From Liolophura sinensis (taxonomy: Eukaryota > Mollusca > Polyplacophora > Chitonida > Chitonidae), in contig NC_088300.1 of the NCBI RefSeq assembly GCF_032854445.1, positions 76,251,966 to 76,315,965 on the forward strand: a DNA stretch of 64,000 nt, written 5' to 3'. Within the stretch, counting starts at the first letter, position 1, and each line of letters starts with the position of its first letter. The position numbers were made by a program, and so were the translations under genes. Below are positions 1 through 13,300 of this stretch, one piece after another. The notes beneath the pieces are model-generated. The model worked only from the letters and a program-made list of their open reading frames with translations. It did no database searches and was not told the DNA's origin.

Positions 1-770
1 TATGGCTGCATTTGGTATCATCAGTGTGACTGGTGATGGTTATGGTGTCATGACAAATCTGTATAGCTGTGTTTGGTGTGGTGTCATGACAGGTTTGTAT
101 AGCTGTGTTTGGTGTGGTGTCATGACAGGTTCGTATGGCTGTGTTTGGTATAGGTGTCATGACAGGTTTGTATGGGTGAGTATTGGTATCATCAGTACGG
201 CTGTTGATAGGTATGGTGTCATCACAGATTTGTTTGGTATGATGTCATGACAAATTTGTATTGCTGTTTGGTATGGTGTCATGACAAATTTGTATTGTTG
301 TGTTTGGTATGGTGTCATCACAGATTTGTTCGGCTGTGTTTGGTATGGTGTCATGACAGGTTTGTTTGTGTTTGGTATCAGCAGGACTGGTGATGGGTTT
401 GGTGTCATCACATTTGTTTAATATGGTGTCATGACAAATTTGTATGGCTGTTTGGTATGGTGTCATCACTAATTTGTTTGGCTGTGTTTGGTATCATCAG
501 TATGGCTGTGTTTGGTATGGTGTCATGACAGGTTTTGTATGGCTGTTTGGTATGGTGTCATGACAGATTTGTATGGCTGTGTTTGGTATGGTATCATGAC
601 AGGTTTGTTTGACTTTGGTATCATCAGTATGACTGGTGACGGGTATGGTGTCATCATGATGGTTTTGTATGGCTGTGTTTGGTATCATCAGTATGGTGTC
701 ATCATCATGATGGTTTTGTATGGCTGTGTTAGGTATCATCAGTATGCAGTCATCTGTGTGACATGATTTG
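1..770. repeat. Degenerate minisatellite with GTGTCATGACA core
   Basis: Irregular tandem units of roughly 36 bp (TTGTATGGCTGTGTTTGGTA plus TGGTGTCATGACAGG), interspersed with longer variants containing GGTATCATCAGTATGGCTG. Each unit has the palindrome TCATGA. Open frames through it on both strands are repeat artefacts. The array may begin left of the window. Confidence 0.9.
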
Positions 771-1904
771 TATCATCATTAGTTTACAGAATTGTCAGGT
801 TAGTTGGATTCAAGTATGTCATTGGCTGGCGAATATTCTAATTTGAACAAAAAATAACACAAATTTCTCAAAGCCACTTCACCATTTTTCAGTTCTCCAC
901 GAGTTCTGAAAAGACAAGTGATACAGATTACACGTACACCAATATATGAGAAATGATCATAAATTTGGTGACAATAAAGATGAGAAGTGTTTTTAATAAA
1001 AAAAACTTTGCTAACTTCTTCTGGATCGTTGTCTATTTGTAGGGATTTCTTGTCAACACAACTTTTTCAACAGTTGTTTTGGCTGTGCTGAGACTTGGTT
1101 TCCCAGAAGTTATGTCCTTTTTAAAGATGGAACCTGGGTTCATCGTTCAACAGTTGACTTGGTGCCTGCTAGCTTTGAGATTGGTTGGCCATGTTTCCAG
1201 CGTAGCTTCCACACTAAATGTCCTCTGAAACTCTAGTCCTGATGCCTGTGCAGTTGTCAAAGTGTCAAAACTGCATGTGGTTTTCTGTGATCTTAGAGTC
1301 ATTCTGAATTCACATTCATCTCAATATGCGAGAATAACAATGACCGTAACATCAAAATTGACACAAACATAAACACTTCCACTCGGGCACATCCAAACTT
1401 TGCAAACCATTATTTTTTAATCCTGAGTCGCCGTTGCAAGGGTGGACTCTTGCTGTCCACCCTTGCTGCTGTTACAAAAATGTTACCACCATTTTTTCCA
1501 CAAGAGATGATCGATCACAATTCATTATTAAAACATGTCGTTTTCTATGAGCTCATGTTTTTCCGGACGATGCTGAATATGACTTGATTCGTTTCAGAAA
1601 CAGCGATGTGCAAAGTCTGGTTTGCTGTTGATGCAACACATATGATTGTGTTAACTGTGACATGATAATCTAATGTTTTAGTGATTAAATTAAATCGGCA
1701 CACTTTAGTTATTCCACTGGAACAGTGCTCTTCAGAGGAAGAGAGAACTGACCGTGGATATGTTTGGCTGAAACTGTTGCTATAGATTACTGATAGGGTG
1801 GGCTTGTTTTTGTCCAATACATAGATGTTTTTTTATCTGTTCCATTTGACTTGTTTCCGTGTGCTTTCAAAGATTATTTCACTTAAATGACATTGTTCAG
1901 CCAG
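771..1904. other. Unannotated sequence between minisatellites
   Basis: No coding region or transposon was recognised. The one clear structure is a 12-bp perfect inverted repeat at 1436-1466 (separate entry). Short open frames here show no recognisable motif. Confidence 0.5.
1436..1466. repeat. Perfect 12-bp inverted repeat (hairpin), 7-nt loop
   Basis: GCAAGGGTGGAC at 1436-1447 is followed by TCTTGCT and then the exact reverse complement GTCCACCCTTGC at 1455-1466. It could form a stable stem-loop in DNA or RNA. No gene was found beside it. Confidence 0.85.
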
Positions 1905-2285
1905 GAAACCATAGCCACATGAGCAGAAACAGGAGTTATGTGGCCGAAACTAGACGCAGCTCAGGAGAAACCTCCATCCTTCAACTGGTGCTAGACAGAC
2001 TTCCTGACATGTCCATAGCCACACGAGCAGAAACAGGGGTTATGTGGAGGAAACTAAGACACAGCTCAGGAGAAACCTCCATCCTTCAACTGGTGCTAGA
2101 CAGACTTCCTGACATGTCCATAGCCACACGAGCAGAAACAGGAGTTATGAGTGGAGGAAACTAGACACAGCTCAGGAGAAACCTCCATCCTTCAACTAGT
2201 GCTAGACAGACTTCCTGACATGTCCATAGCCACACGAGCAGAAACAGGAGTTATGAGTGGAGGAAACTTAGCCACAACTCCCTCA
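1905..2285. repeat. Tandem repeat, about 105-bp unit, about 3.6 copies
   Basis: Each unit contains CCATAGCCACACGAGCAGAA, GGAGAAACCTCCATCCTTCA and GTGCTAGACAGACTTCCTGA. The sequence resembles a degenerate fragment of a SINE body (GGAAAC, CAGACTTCC) that was tandemly amplified; that origin is inferred. Confidence 0.9.
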
Positions 2286-2539
2286 CTGATCACATAAACC
2301 ACAACCAACCAGCAGAAACAGAGGTTCTGGTATCACTAATCAGGGCCCAGGTGGAGACTCCACCCATTACAGGGTTCTATATGGTTTGCTAGGCAGCAGC
2401 ATTTTCTTATGCCTCTTTCTTATGCCTTTTGCCTGTCAAAGGCAACAAAAAAATGTCAAAGTCGTCTGATTCATTTAGTTACAGGATTTATCTAGCATAC
2501 ATGTGTTTACCAGAAATTGGCCAGATTCTTTAGAGGATG

Positions 2540-2885
2540 ACAAATGACACTACAGGAAGACACATGACACTACAGGATGACACATGACACTACAGGAAGA
2601 CACATGACACTACAGGAAGACACATGACACTACAGGAAGACACATGACACTACAGGAAGACACATGACACTACAGGAAGACACATGACACTACAGGAAGA
2701 CACATGACACTACAGGATGACACATGACACTACAGGATGACACATGACACTACAGGATGACACATGACATTACAGGATGACACATGACATTACAGGAAGA
2801 CATGACATTACAGGAAGACACATGACATTACAGGAAGACACATGACATTACAGGATGACACATGACATTACAGGATGACACATGC
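2540..2885. repeat. Minisatellite, 20-bp unit, about 17 copies
   Basis: The unit is ATGACACTACAGGAAGACAC, varying to ATGACATTACAGGATGACAC toward the right end. Very homogeneous on the left, so expansion is probably recent. Confidence 0.97.
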
Positions 2886-4325
2886 ATGGCATTAATTCAC
2901 ATAAACAATCCATGTAATCACAATAAGCCTATGATATATCTTGGACACTTATCATGCCAGACACTCTCCAACACATAAACAAGAATGAAAATGTCTGATG
3001 TATCACAACAGTGTTGTACCTCCACTCCCCAACATACAGATAAACAATGAAAATGTTTGATGTGATATATCTGAACACTGCTGCATCATACACACTCATG
3101 AAGAACAAGCATTCTGAAAGTATTGCAAAAGTAACCCATGTACCCTGTTGGTAATAACAGCTATGTGAAAATTCACAGCAGAGCAGAAACAAACAAATTA
3201 GTTAAAACCAAACCTGATACTGGTATGCACTAATGAATCACTTTGAACAGAAGTTTGGAAAACTGTTGAAAGTCCAAATTTGGACAAAAGCTGACATCAT
3301 TTTGTCCAAATTAGGTGTAGGGCCCCGAAACTTGAACTTGATCTGTGAACTGTGATGAAACAATCTGCTAAGTGTCAATTCAATACAATCAGCTGTTTTC
3401 AAAAAAATTCTGGACAACTTGTGTGACAGCTGACTACACTAACAATAGGGGACCATTAAATAACAACACTGTTGTAGCACACACTCTCCTAACATACTGA
3501 ATTTCCACCAGATTGCTATCAATCTATTTCCATACAATTTCAAGTGCACGATTCCTGACCATGTATTATTGTATCATGCTTTATCAGTGAAATACGTCAT
3601 TTCAGACAGCCAGAATTCCACCTTCAACACGAATATATGTACATTTGCTATTAAACCTATAAAGCATTGCCATCGGCATGTGAGATCATGTTAAACCCCA
3701 AGCATTCATTCATTCAACATGTGAGATCATAATTTCCACTTTCCTTCTTAAACCTATCATGAAGCTTGTCATGAAGCGCACATGGTTAAGTAAGCCCTTA
3801 ACTACCATGGCAATGTATGTTGTAGGGATATGGAGTGCACTTATCCAAGGGATACTAATCACTAAGTACGCTTCATGAACCCGGCCCCTGTACCTATCAT
3901 TAAAGCAAACCATCACTTAAGTTTCTTGGTTTGTTGCCACTGCCACAAAGCTATTACAAATTTATGTAAGGATTGAAAATTTCACCACGTATAGCTTACC
4001 TTTTTGTGTATCTGGCGGTGAAATTGTGACATACCTGCCTTTGCCTGTGACATGTTCAGAATTTTACCACCTAACCTCACATAAAATCCAGAATTCAACA
4101 TTTACATAATACTCATTTAGGTGCTGTCATATGTGGCTTGGTGGAATCCGCCCCTGATGCAGCAGTTCCAGCTGTGACTACAAACAGCCTGTATTGTACA
4201 TATTCAAGTGGTCCTTAACACGACCGTTACTTTACAAACCACTTGGCCATAGACCCATCAAATATGGTACTCCTTGGCACGCATTAAACATTTCCAGCTG
4301 ATGGTTTTTTCATGGTTCCAAGCAC
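2886..4325. other. Intergenic sequence downstream of HASPIN
   Basis: No coding exon recognised. It should contain the HASPIN 3' UTR immediately left of the stop codon at 4326. A short repeat tail (GTTAAACCCCAAGCATTCAT) at about 3689-3716 resembles the 3' end of the repeat at 22985-23190. Confidence 0.45.
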
Positions 4326-7300
4326 TCAAGAATCAAATAAACCATTGGTTATCACTAAATCATGAGCACTTTGGTAGTCCAACAAAATCTTCTTGGTTTC
4401 CTTCAGATTTTTCTGAATGTTTTTGTGAGCTTTGCTGCGAACAGTGCAGGTCTTCTGATTTGTGAGCTTGTCTAGCAAGTAGTGTAACCACAAAATGTTT
4501 GTGTACGGGCAAAAAGTTTCCCAGGAATTCCTGAAATGAACAATAGTAATCACTCATTTACTAATTCATAAAGAAACAAAAAGAGAACTGATGAAATGAA
4601 AATGACAATGAGTATTGTCCAGACTCCTTTATATTAGGGATGACACTTTCTGAATATAGTAGAGATTGTAGTGCTGAATACTGTCTGATATCACTAAGGG
4701 TTTCAAAACAACGACCTCAGAATCACCAAGTCAATCTGACAGCCAGACCACTTGATCAACAGGATGTATCCAGAAAGTGCAATCTCTAATTATGTTATTT
4801 ACTTATTTGATTCATGTTTTACACCCTACTTAAAAATATTTGACTTATATGGCAGCGCCCGGCAATACAGAGAGAGGAAACCAGGCAGAGCCACAGAGAA
4901 ACCCATGACCATGTGCAGGTTGCTGACAGACCTCCCCACGTATGGCCGGAGAGGAAGCAGCCCTAATAATGATAATAGTGTAATGTAAAACATTTTCTTA
5001 ATTTATCTACCAATCTGATATGATCAGCAAAGGAAGCTTCACAGGGGTAATGCATGTTTGATGTAAAGTCTTTTGGTCAGATATCTCCCTTTGTAGTAGT
5101 CAGATATGTGTTACTGGTCATTAGGTGTCTGACTGAGGTTGCTGGTTCAAAAACCCACAGTGGTCTCAACAAATGATCAGTGAAAAAATTGTGCTCTGTT
5201 TATAACTCTATGGTGTGAAAGATCTGTAGCTTATCCTGACAATATGTGAGGGACAGAGAGCACATTGAAATATTCTTTTAATTTAAATGATCTTAACCCA
5301 TATCCGCCCAAGCCATTTTTAGTAAATAAAGCTGAATCTGCCCAGTCCTATAGAAAAATAACTATTGTTTTCTGCACAGTGAACAGAAAATGTAGATTCT
5401 ACACATTTTTGTTTGAAAGGAACTACGTCAAGTTATATACTGTTAGAAAGCCTAATAACTGTCCTACAACATGGAATGATTTATTACATAACATTTTTGC
5501 TGTTGCCATGGTTACCGTACCTGTGAAAACTAAGAATAGTGGGGGTAAATTTATCACAACAGTGGAGTTGTAGGTTTATCTGCACCCATAAAATCAGAAA
5601 TAAAGCTATAAAATGATTTCTTTCCTGGATATTGTAGAGGTATTGGCATAGTACACAGAGACAGACATCACAACTTACTTAGCTACAGTATAAGGTAACA
5701 GGTGAGAATTAATTACAGGTGTGTTGTTTTGAAATATAACGTCACTACACAAGTTAGAATATCCAGAAGTGTTACAGCTCCATTTCAATGTACAGTAACC
5801 ATGTAACATGTCCATAAACACAATAAAATAAAATTACAGACTATCAATCACTCTGTCCAGGTAAATTGATTTATTTTGGGGATATTCTCATCAAATATCA
5901 TGGCTCAAATCAATTTTTGCAAACATTGTATGACATGTAATTGGACACATTTGAAAATACCAAGATGTTATTCTATGCAGATGGGGCCACAGCTCATATC
6001 AAATAAAGTAACTTTTGAACCCAGGATTTCATTCACACTCATGGATTGATGTATTGAGTGATCAATTATATTATTCTTTGATTAGTTTATCGGCTGTACC
6101 GGTATGCCAAGAGAACGAACTCTGACTGAATTATCATGTAGATCTACATCGCCAATGTCAGTGTCACTGTCATTATCACTACCATTAGCAACATTACCAT
6201 TGCTAGTAGTTGATCTAGGCCTAGGTCTACTGGTGTTGACATCTCCGTTGTCACCAAAACTATGCGGCACATAGACGTCTGACACATCAGAATCAAACTC
6301 AATTTCACTTTCAGAATCATCACTAAAGAGCTGCGATATATCTCCTCCACTGTTGATAGCTTGGGCAAATCTCTCGTTTTTCCTTTGAATGCCACGAACA
6401 ATGCCGAGAGGAATGTTATCATCCGAAGAATCCGTGTCTTCTGCCATTTTTACACACAAAAATCACCTCCAACAGCGCGAGATGCTCAGTCCGCACAGGG
6501 TAAACACGTGTGTAAACAAAACCTGCCACGCCCCGCCTGCACTGTCCACTAATTTTACTGAACAATCGATGTAAATTTCTTCAAAATCGCAAAACACAAG
6601 ACTGCAACTACAACGGAAGCCCACTGAAGCAGATCTGATGTCACATCAATGCTACGGGGATTCCCCAAGCCAAGAAAAGCGTGACCTAAATGATGATACG
6701 GAATACCCCGTATCTGGGCATATTCAGCTTTCAAAACACGTACGGCGTACGCCGTACTTGGGCGGATATGGGTTAACTGTGAGTGTGTCCCAACTGCTGC
6801 CTACTGCGACACTGTCACAGATGCATTACACAGGATTACAACATACCTTTACCTCAGTAAACATCAGAGGTAACTTATTTTATGCCTTTGATGAAACAAT
6901 GCTTCAAACAGATGCTCTCTTGCTTACCCATTGCTATCCTTCATCAATCGATAGATGTCAAACTGATAGTCGCCTCGGCCTTCAAACAATGTCTCATCTT
7001 TGGACAGGTCACAAAACACGGTGCAGCCATCTGAAATAACAACATGCACACTGAAAGTTGCCCCATTTTGAGCATGCTTCATTCAAATCATAGTTTTCTG
7101 ATTGGTCCATACCTCCACAGAGTTAACTGAACAAAACAAGTTCACTGAACAAAAATATGACAGCTTACTAATGAAAAGCTGAGTTTCGTTTTAGTGCTTA
7201 CTAACTGACAAACTACAGTGCATACCCTTGGTGAGGCGTGAAAGTGTGAAGTCGATGATGGTGACATGAATCCCATGAGTAGTCACACTGTGTACACTGT

Positions 7301-10300
7301 TCTCTAAACTGTAATCTAACGTCTTCTCCGTCGTTCTCCTAACTAGGACATTCCCCCAGTGGAGATCTCTGTGCTCAAATTCTAGCTCCATCTCAGCCAC
7401 TGCTAACGAGTAAGCCACCTGCTGGATCACACTTCTCACCTCAAGGATGTTCTTAAACTGTGGACAGACAAACAAACGACAAACGCAGCAGTCAGCAGGA
7501 GATTTCCACAATGTGAAATCAGGATGCCATTAGCACTTCTGTTTCTCAGGGAGGGATGACTGTAATTCTGTGTATTTTAGGGTGTAAAGTCTTTTGCGCT
7601 GCCAGCTTACCATTTTTGGTGCACAGGTACATGCTCAGTATCAAATGATGAAAATTGTCTAAGCTTTAGGCAGGTATGAGCTTTAATGATTAAAGTTTAT
7701 AATTTTGGGCGAGAGGACAGAAGGAGACAGGTGGTGATGAGGCTGCGAGTGATGAGGCTGCGAGCTGCTAGGCACCCCTCCCGGCTGCACGCATAGAAAG
7801 GTTCAGATTTTGAGGGTAAAACTTTGTCAAGATTTTTATGGCTCCTTTTTCAAAGGCTGGGCCAGGTATGCGCCAAAGTTTATTGGCCACACAATGTTTG
7901 GGACTGAGCTACGTTAACACTGTTGCTTACGGAAAATTAATGAGGGTCTGAGGCCACGCACAGTGCATATATCTTTGATGTCCATAGAAGACTTATATGC
8001 ATGGCAGCTCCAGCTGGCAGTGTACTGACTACACTATGCCTTGTGTTTACTGCACGGGTCAACCTTTTCACATGGAACATATGTAATTACTGAAGTGGAG
8101 GTCTTTAAGTGTGATAGAAATATGCATACAAATAGTATTATAACAAGAATGAATGAGTTAATAATATATGTACATCGTAACATAATTAAAACGCCAACTT
8201 GAACATCCTATTCCTGTTATAAATGAAATAAATCTGTTTTTCATGCCACCTGATTATTTATTTTTTACAGTAAATATACATATATGATGAATTCAATCTA
8301 TTTCAGGCTAGGTCTTACATAAATAAAGCGTCAAGTGGGTTATCATTTCCACCTTTCACGAGATATGACATTCAACCTTCACTGTGCAATATTCTATTAT
8401 ATTTTGACAATATCATGTTTCTGTGTATTTGGAAAAATTTATGCAACGTTTTTAGCCGTAGGCCTTCACAGACATTGTGTACATAGCATGACGACTTACA
8501 TGACAGTGAGATGTCACTTTTATGAGTGAAATAAATCCTGACATTTCACCTTTCTATAAATAATATTACAATATCTGTGATTGTTTCAAAGGCTATTAAG
8601 TGATATAGGATCTTATAGACATAACAATCTATAAATAAATGATTACAGTAAGGATAAAACTATGATCCTAGTTCACACTTTTACACATGAATGAAGTGTT
8701 CACATACTCTTAGCTCACTTACCTTAAATGATTCTAAATCACATCCGCCATCGGCAAACTCAAAAACAATGAACAGCTGTGACTCCTCGAACATATCTGC
8801 AAAAGAAATGGAACTACATGTACCCTTAGTACTTGAACAATAATGAAGAGTCAGCAGGGAACAAGACGAACGATTTGGAATCTAAGGTTCAGCTGTTGGG
8901 TTAGCAACAACCAGTCCAAAAGACATAAATGAAGAAAAAAAAAATCCCATGTAATTAGATACTAAAAAGAATGCTGATCAAGTTGTACTGCTGACCTAAA
9001 ACAGACAGTACACTTTGGTTTTTCCAGTGGTATCTTGCCTTCAAAACAAACCTCAAAACACCTTTCTAAGATCAATAGACTTGTCAGAACCAGGCAAAAA
9101 GTGGAATTTAGTAAAGGAAGAAATTCTAGGTCATTTATAATATTACCTTTCAAACTCACCTGGCCGTTCATTCTCTGACTCCTTGTTGTTGTTGTACTCA
9201 TCCCACAGCTGTAACAGCAGTTCTGGGTATTTTCCCTGGACACAGGACACTCTGTAACAGCGCCAACACTCAACACATATCACCTTATACACACATATAC
9301 ATGTAATGTGGGGTAATCCTTGGCAAATAGTAAGGATTAGGGATTAGGATTAGGTCAACCTGACAATCTAATGTCAGATGTAACACTGCAAACATCAAGG
9401 CATATTTAGTCTAGCAACATATTTTTTAAATTACATGTACTTACTTGGGTAAATAAAAATGATACTTCTGCGTTATCAAAAGAAACAAGAATACACGTCA
9501 ACACAGAAACGCAATTTCATAGACCATCAGAAAGTACATGTACATTTTTCTCTATGCGTTGAGATTTCTAGCATTTAAGCAATAAGGAGTCAAAGTAGTA
9601 AACTAAATCTGACAGCAATGCTATTTCTTGTTTCATTTACCTCTGGACTGTAACAAAGTTGTCAGTTTGATTTAATGCGTCGTCTCTTAAAGCACTCAGC
9701 TCTCTGGAAATAAAACATGGAAAAGATATTTATAAGAAAAAAAACAAATAATCATCAAGTAGATTTTATTCCCTTCTGAAGAATATAATATTTCAGTATG
9801 CCAATAAAATAAAGGTACACATCAAAGATTTTTTAATTATATTAATTTGATAACACACAACACTGAATAAATCTGAACAATGTTCAAGATTTCAGCAATT
9901 TTTTCACCACTACATAATAAATTTTACTGACTCCCTGTCAGGTGCACAGTTCAGGGATGTCAAACATATACATGTACATGCAGTTCGACTGGGCCCAGTG
10001 CTAGTCCTATCAGTTCAAGTGTATTAAGATAAGGGTGTTCACAATATTATTTAATTTTGCATCATCACAAGGCTATACCATAAATTCACATAACATCAAG
10101 GATGGGCTATGCACTCACCTGGAAATAACAATTTCTGGTAAGATTTCCTCAAATGTCTTCTGAGCCTCATCGTTTACTGAAAAGTCTCCCTCGATCGGGA
10201 TCACCTTGAAAACAACACAATTAAATATTCAAATGTTTATTTAAACGGAGTATGCCTTGTCATTGCGTGTTGACGCACATTTGATCAGACTATGCCTTGT

Positions 10301-13300
10301 CATTGCGTGTAGACGCACATTTGATCAGACTATGCTTTGTCATTGCGTATAGACGCACATTTGATCAGGCTATGCCTTGACATTGCATGTAGACACACCT
10401 TTGATCAGACTATGCCTTGTCATTGCGTGTTGACGCACATTTGATCAGACTATGGCTTGTCATTGCGTGTAGACGCACATTTGATCAGACTATGCCTTGT
10501 CATTGCGTGTAGACGCACCTTTGATCAGACTATGCTTTGTCATTGCGCATAGACGCACATTTGATCAGGCTATGCCTTGACATTGCGTGTAGACACACCT
10601 TTGATCAGACTATGTCTTGTCATTGCGTGTAGACCCACCTTTGATCAGACTATGCCTTGTCATTGCATGTGGACGCACATTTGATCAGACTTTGCCTTGT
10701 CATTGCATGTAGATGCACATCTGATCAAATCCAAAGGAAGCAGCTTTTTTTTCTTCTTGAATGTCACAGTGCAGAATACCACACTTAAATACACTGATAA
10801 GGTTACAACTGCTAATGGTAATCATGCTACGTTCCAGACATTGATTTTGAAAATTTAGTAAACTTTGCAAAACACAGCACAGGACTATACTGATATTGTG
10901 TTAATTAAATGAATTTACAAACTCAAATGCCACAGGTTTTAGTGTTAAACAGAGCAAGTTTCATCCCACCATAATGCTGGACACCGTCATATAAGTGGAA
11001 TATTCTTGAGCACAGCGTAAAACACCAATCAAATAAATAAAAGAGCCCAGGGCTATGTGGAAAATGTGTTAATCAAATGACTTTACAAACCTTAAATGCC
11101 ACAGGTTCTGGTGTTAAAGCTCTAAACACTTCTCCATACACCCCTTCCCCGATCTTCACACAACTCTCCATCACCCTGCAACACACAGCCAAGTAGTTAA
11201 CACCTCACTCACTGTTCTCCTGTGCATATACTTCTTATACTGTAAACCTTCAACCTTTTCAACCACAAAAGCAGCTTTTTTTCATTGGAATTTATGAATA
11301 CATTTAATTAAAAAATTACAACTCCAGAGAAGAACCTACATGAAATTACTTTGGTCATATGGAAACCTGCACTAAAGATAATTTAATTCATATACAGAAA
11401 CCAATTCAGTCTGAAAAATGTATCAATATGTTTCCAGAGGGCCAGATTTATAGTCGCTCTGCACTAAAGACATTACATCTGGAGGTTGGGGACAAACTAG
11501 GCAGCCAGATTACGGCATCTTGGTTTCCACGTTTGTAATGGTCTGAAATTACACAAGGAGACAAAGTAACAACATCAGTCGATGGAGATACTGAACGGGC
11601 AAGCTAGTTGCTTACGTTTCTGTGAAGTATGCTGAGAAAGGAATGACATCATCCTGTCCACACTGCAGAAGAACCTTTGACCTGGGACACAGCAATTTCT
11701 GACAATCATTCTTTCTTGGGGTGAGCATTTCCTGCACAAAATACATTTGAGAAATTATACATAAATGGCCTTGAGAACTACATGTATTTATTTATTTATT
11801 TGATCGGTGTTTTACGCCGTACTCAAGAATATTTCACTTATACGACGACAGCCAGCATTATGGTGGGTGGAAACCGGGCACAGCCCGGGAAAACCCACGA
11901 TCATCCGCAGGTTGCTGTCAGACCTTCCCACTTACGGCCGGAGAGGAAGCCAGCATGAGCTGGACTTGAACTCACAGCGACCGCATTGGTGAGAGGCTCC
12001 TGGGTCATTACGCTGCGCTAGCGCGCTAACCGACTGAGCCACGGAGGCCCCGAGAGAACTACATGTAGTAAACATATTCATGTAATATATATTTCCATCA
12101 TTACATGAAAACAAACCTTTAGTGAAACTGTAATACAATGACAAATTCAATAATAATGTAGTGAAAAATGCTCTAGTGTGGAAGTATCATTAAATTTGAA
12201 TAGTATCATTAATCGTGTCAAACTATAAATTTATGTATATGTACAATTTAAAGAGATCTTTGGCATTTTCACACTAAAAATCAAAAGCAATAAAAACATA
12301 CACTCGAATGCTGAACTTACTGAGAAGGATTTCTGAAAATCACACTGTGGGTCCATCTGGGCTAATCGTGTGTTGGAGCGCCTCTTGGACAAGTGTGGGA
12401 TGGAGGCTATTGACTTGTCTGGAGTATGGAAGGATGCTGTAAGGTCCCCTTCCTCACGAGAGAGCATCCGACTGACCTCTGACCCTGCTGTCCTGTAAAC
12501 ATCAGCCTCCTCGCTCTCCCGACTGGCCTCACTCAGATCATCACTAAGGTCTGTTGTCCAGTCATGGCTCTTTCCAAAACCTGTCAGGGAATAACAGGAG
12601 TTGCTGAAATTTAGACCATTGTCGTAACCTTCGCCAGCTTCTGAGTAACTGCCATGATCAGGGTGCACCACTCCGTCTTCATCATCAGGATTATTGTCTT
12701 CATCACCTTTGTCATTGTCCTCATTGCTGTTGTCTCTATCTACTCTAACGTCCTCCATGTGACAAGGAGAATTTCTGGCCTTTTGGTTGTTGGTCTCCAT
12801 GTGTTCCCCATCAGCTGTGTTATGTTCCATGGATAGATCCTCCAGCCCCTCAGCTATGTAACTGAGCTGATCCTCGTCCTCAGATGATACCTCTGTGTAC
12901 ACTGAGAAGTCAGGGTCATCCTCTTCCTGTGTGGAACTGTCACTATCGTCACTGCTCACTATCTCAAATTCATCCTCCTCTCCTCCTGATGCACATATAG
13001 AGCTATCAAAGTTATCTGACTGGGCGAAAACTCCCCTGTGTGAAGTCCTCAAAGACTTGTGCATATCATCAAACAGACTATCAGAGTTATCAAAAGTGTT
13101 CATAGACAGCAAAGACACCTTCCTGCCAACATCTATCTTGTCTTCCACCAACTCAGCAGAGACTACATAATTCTTCAGATGTAACATGGACTGCTTTAGG
13201 GGGCTTAATGGCACTGAGCAGGGGTGGATGCCAGCCTTCCTGCCTGAGTGCGAGGATAATGATTGAGACCTCGTACATCTACTGTAGGGTTTGCTTACTG

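Noticed and set aside
1905-2285. tRNA-like or CRISPR-like array
   Set aside because: Units are contiguous without variable spacers, and no cas genes or tRNA fold were seen; a plain tandem repeat explains it.
2540-2885. CRISPR-like short repeat array
   Set aside because: The 20-bp units are directly adjacent with no spacers, in a eukaryotic context.
5265-5573. 102-codon plus-strand open frame at the left end of the piggyBac element
   Set aside because: It crosses the transposon boundary and has no recognisable domain.
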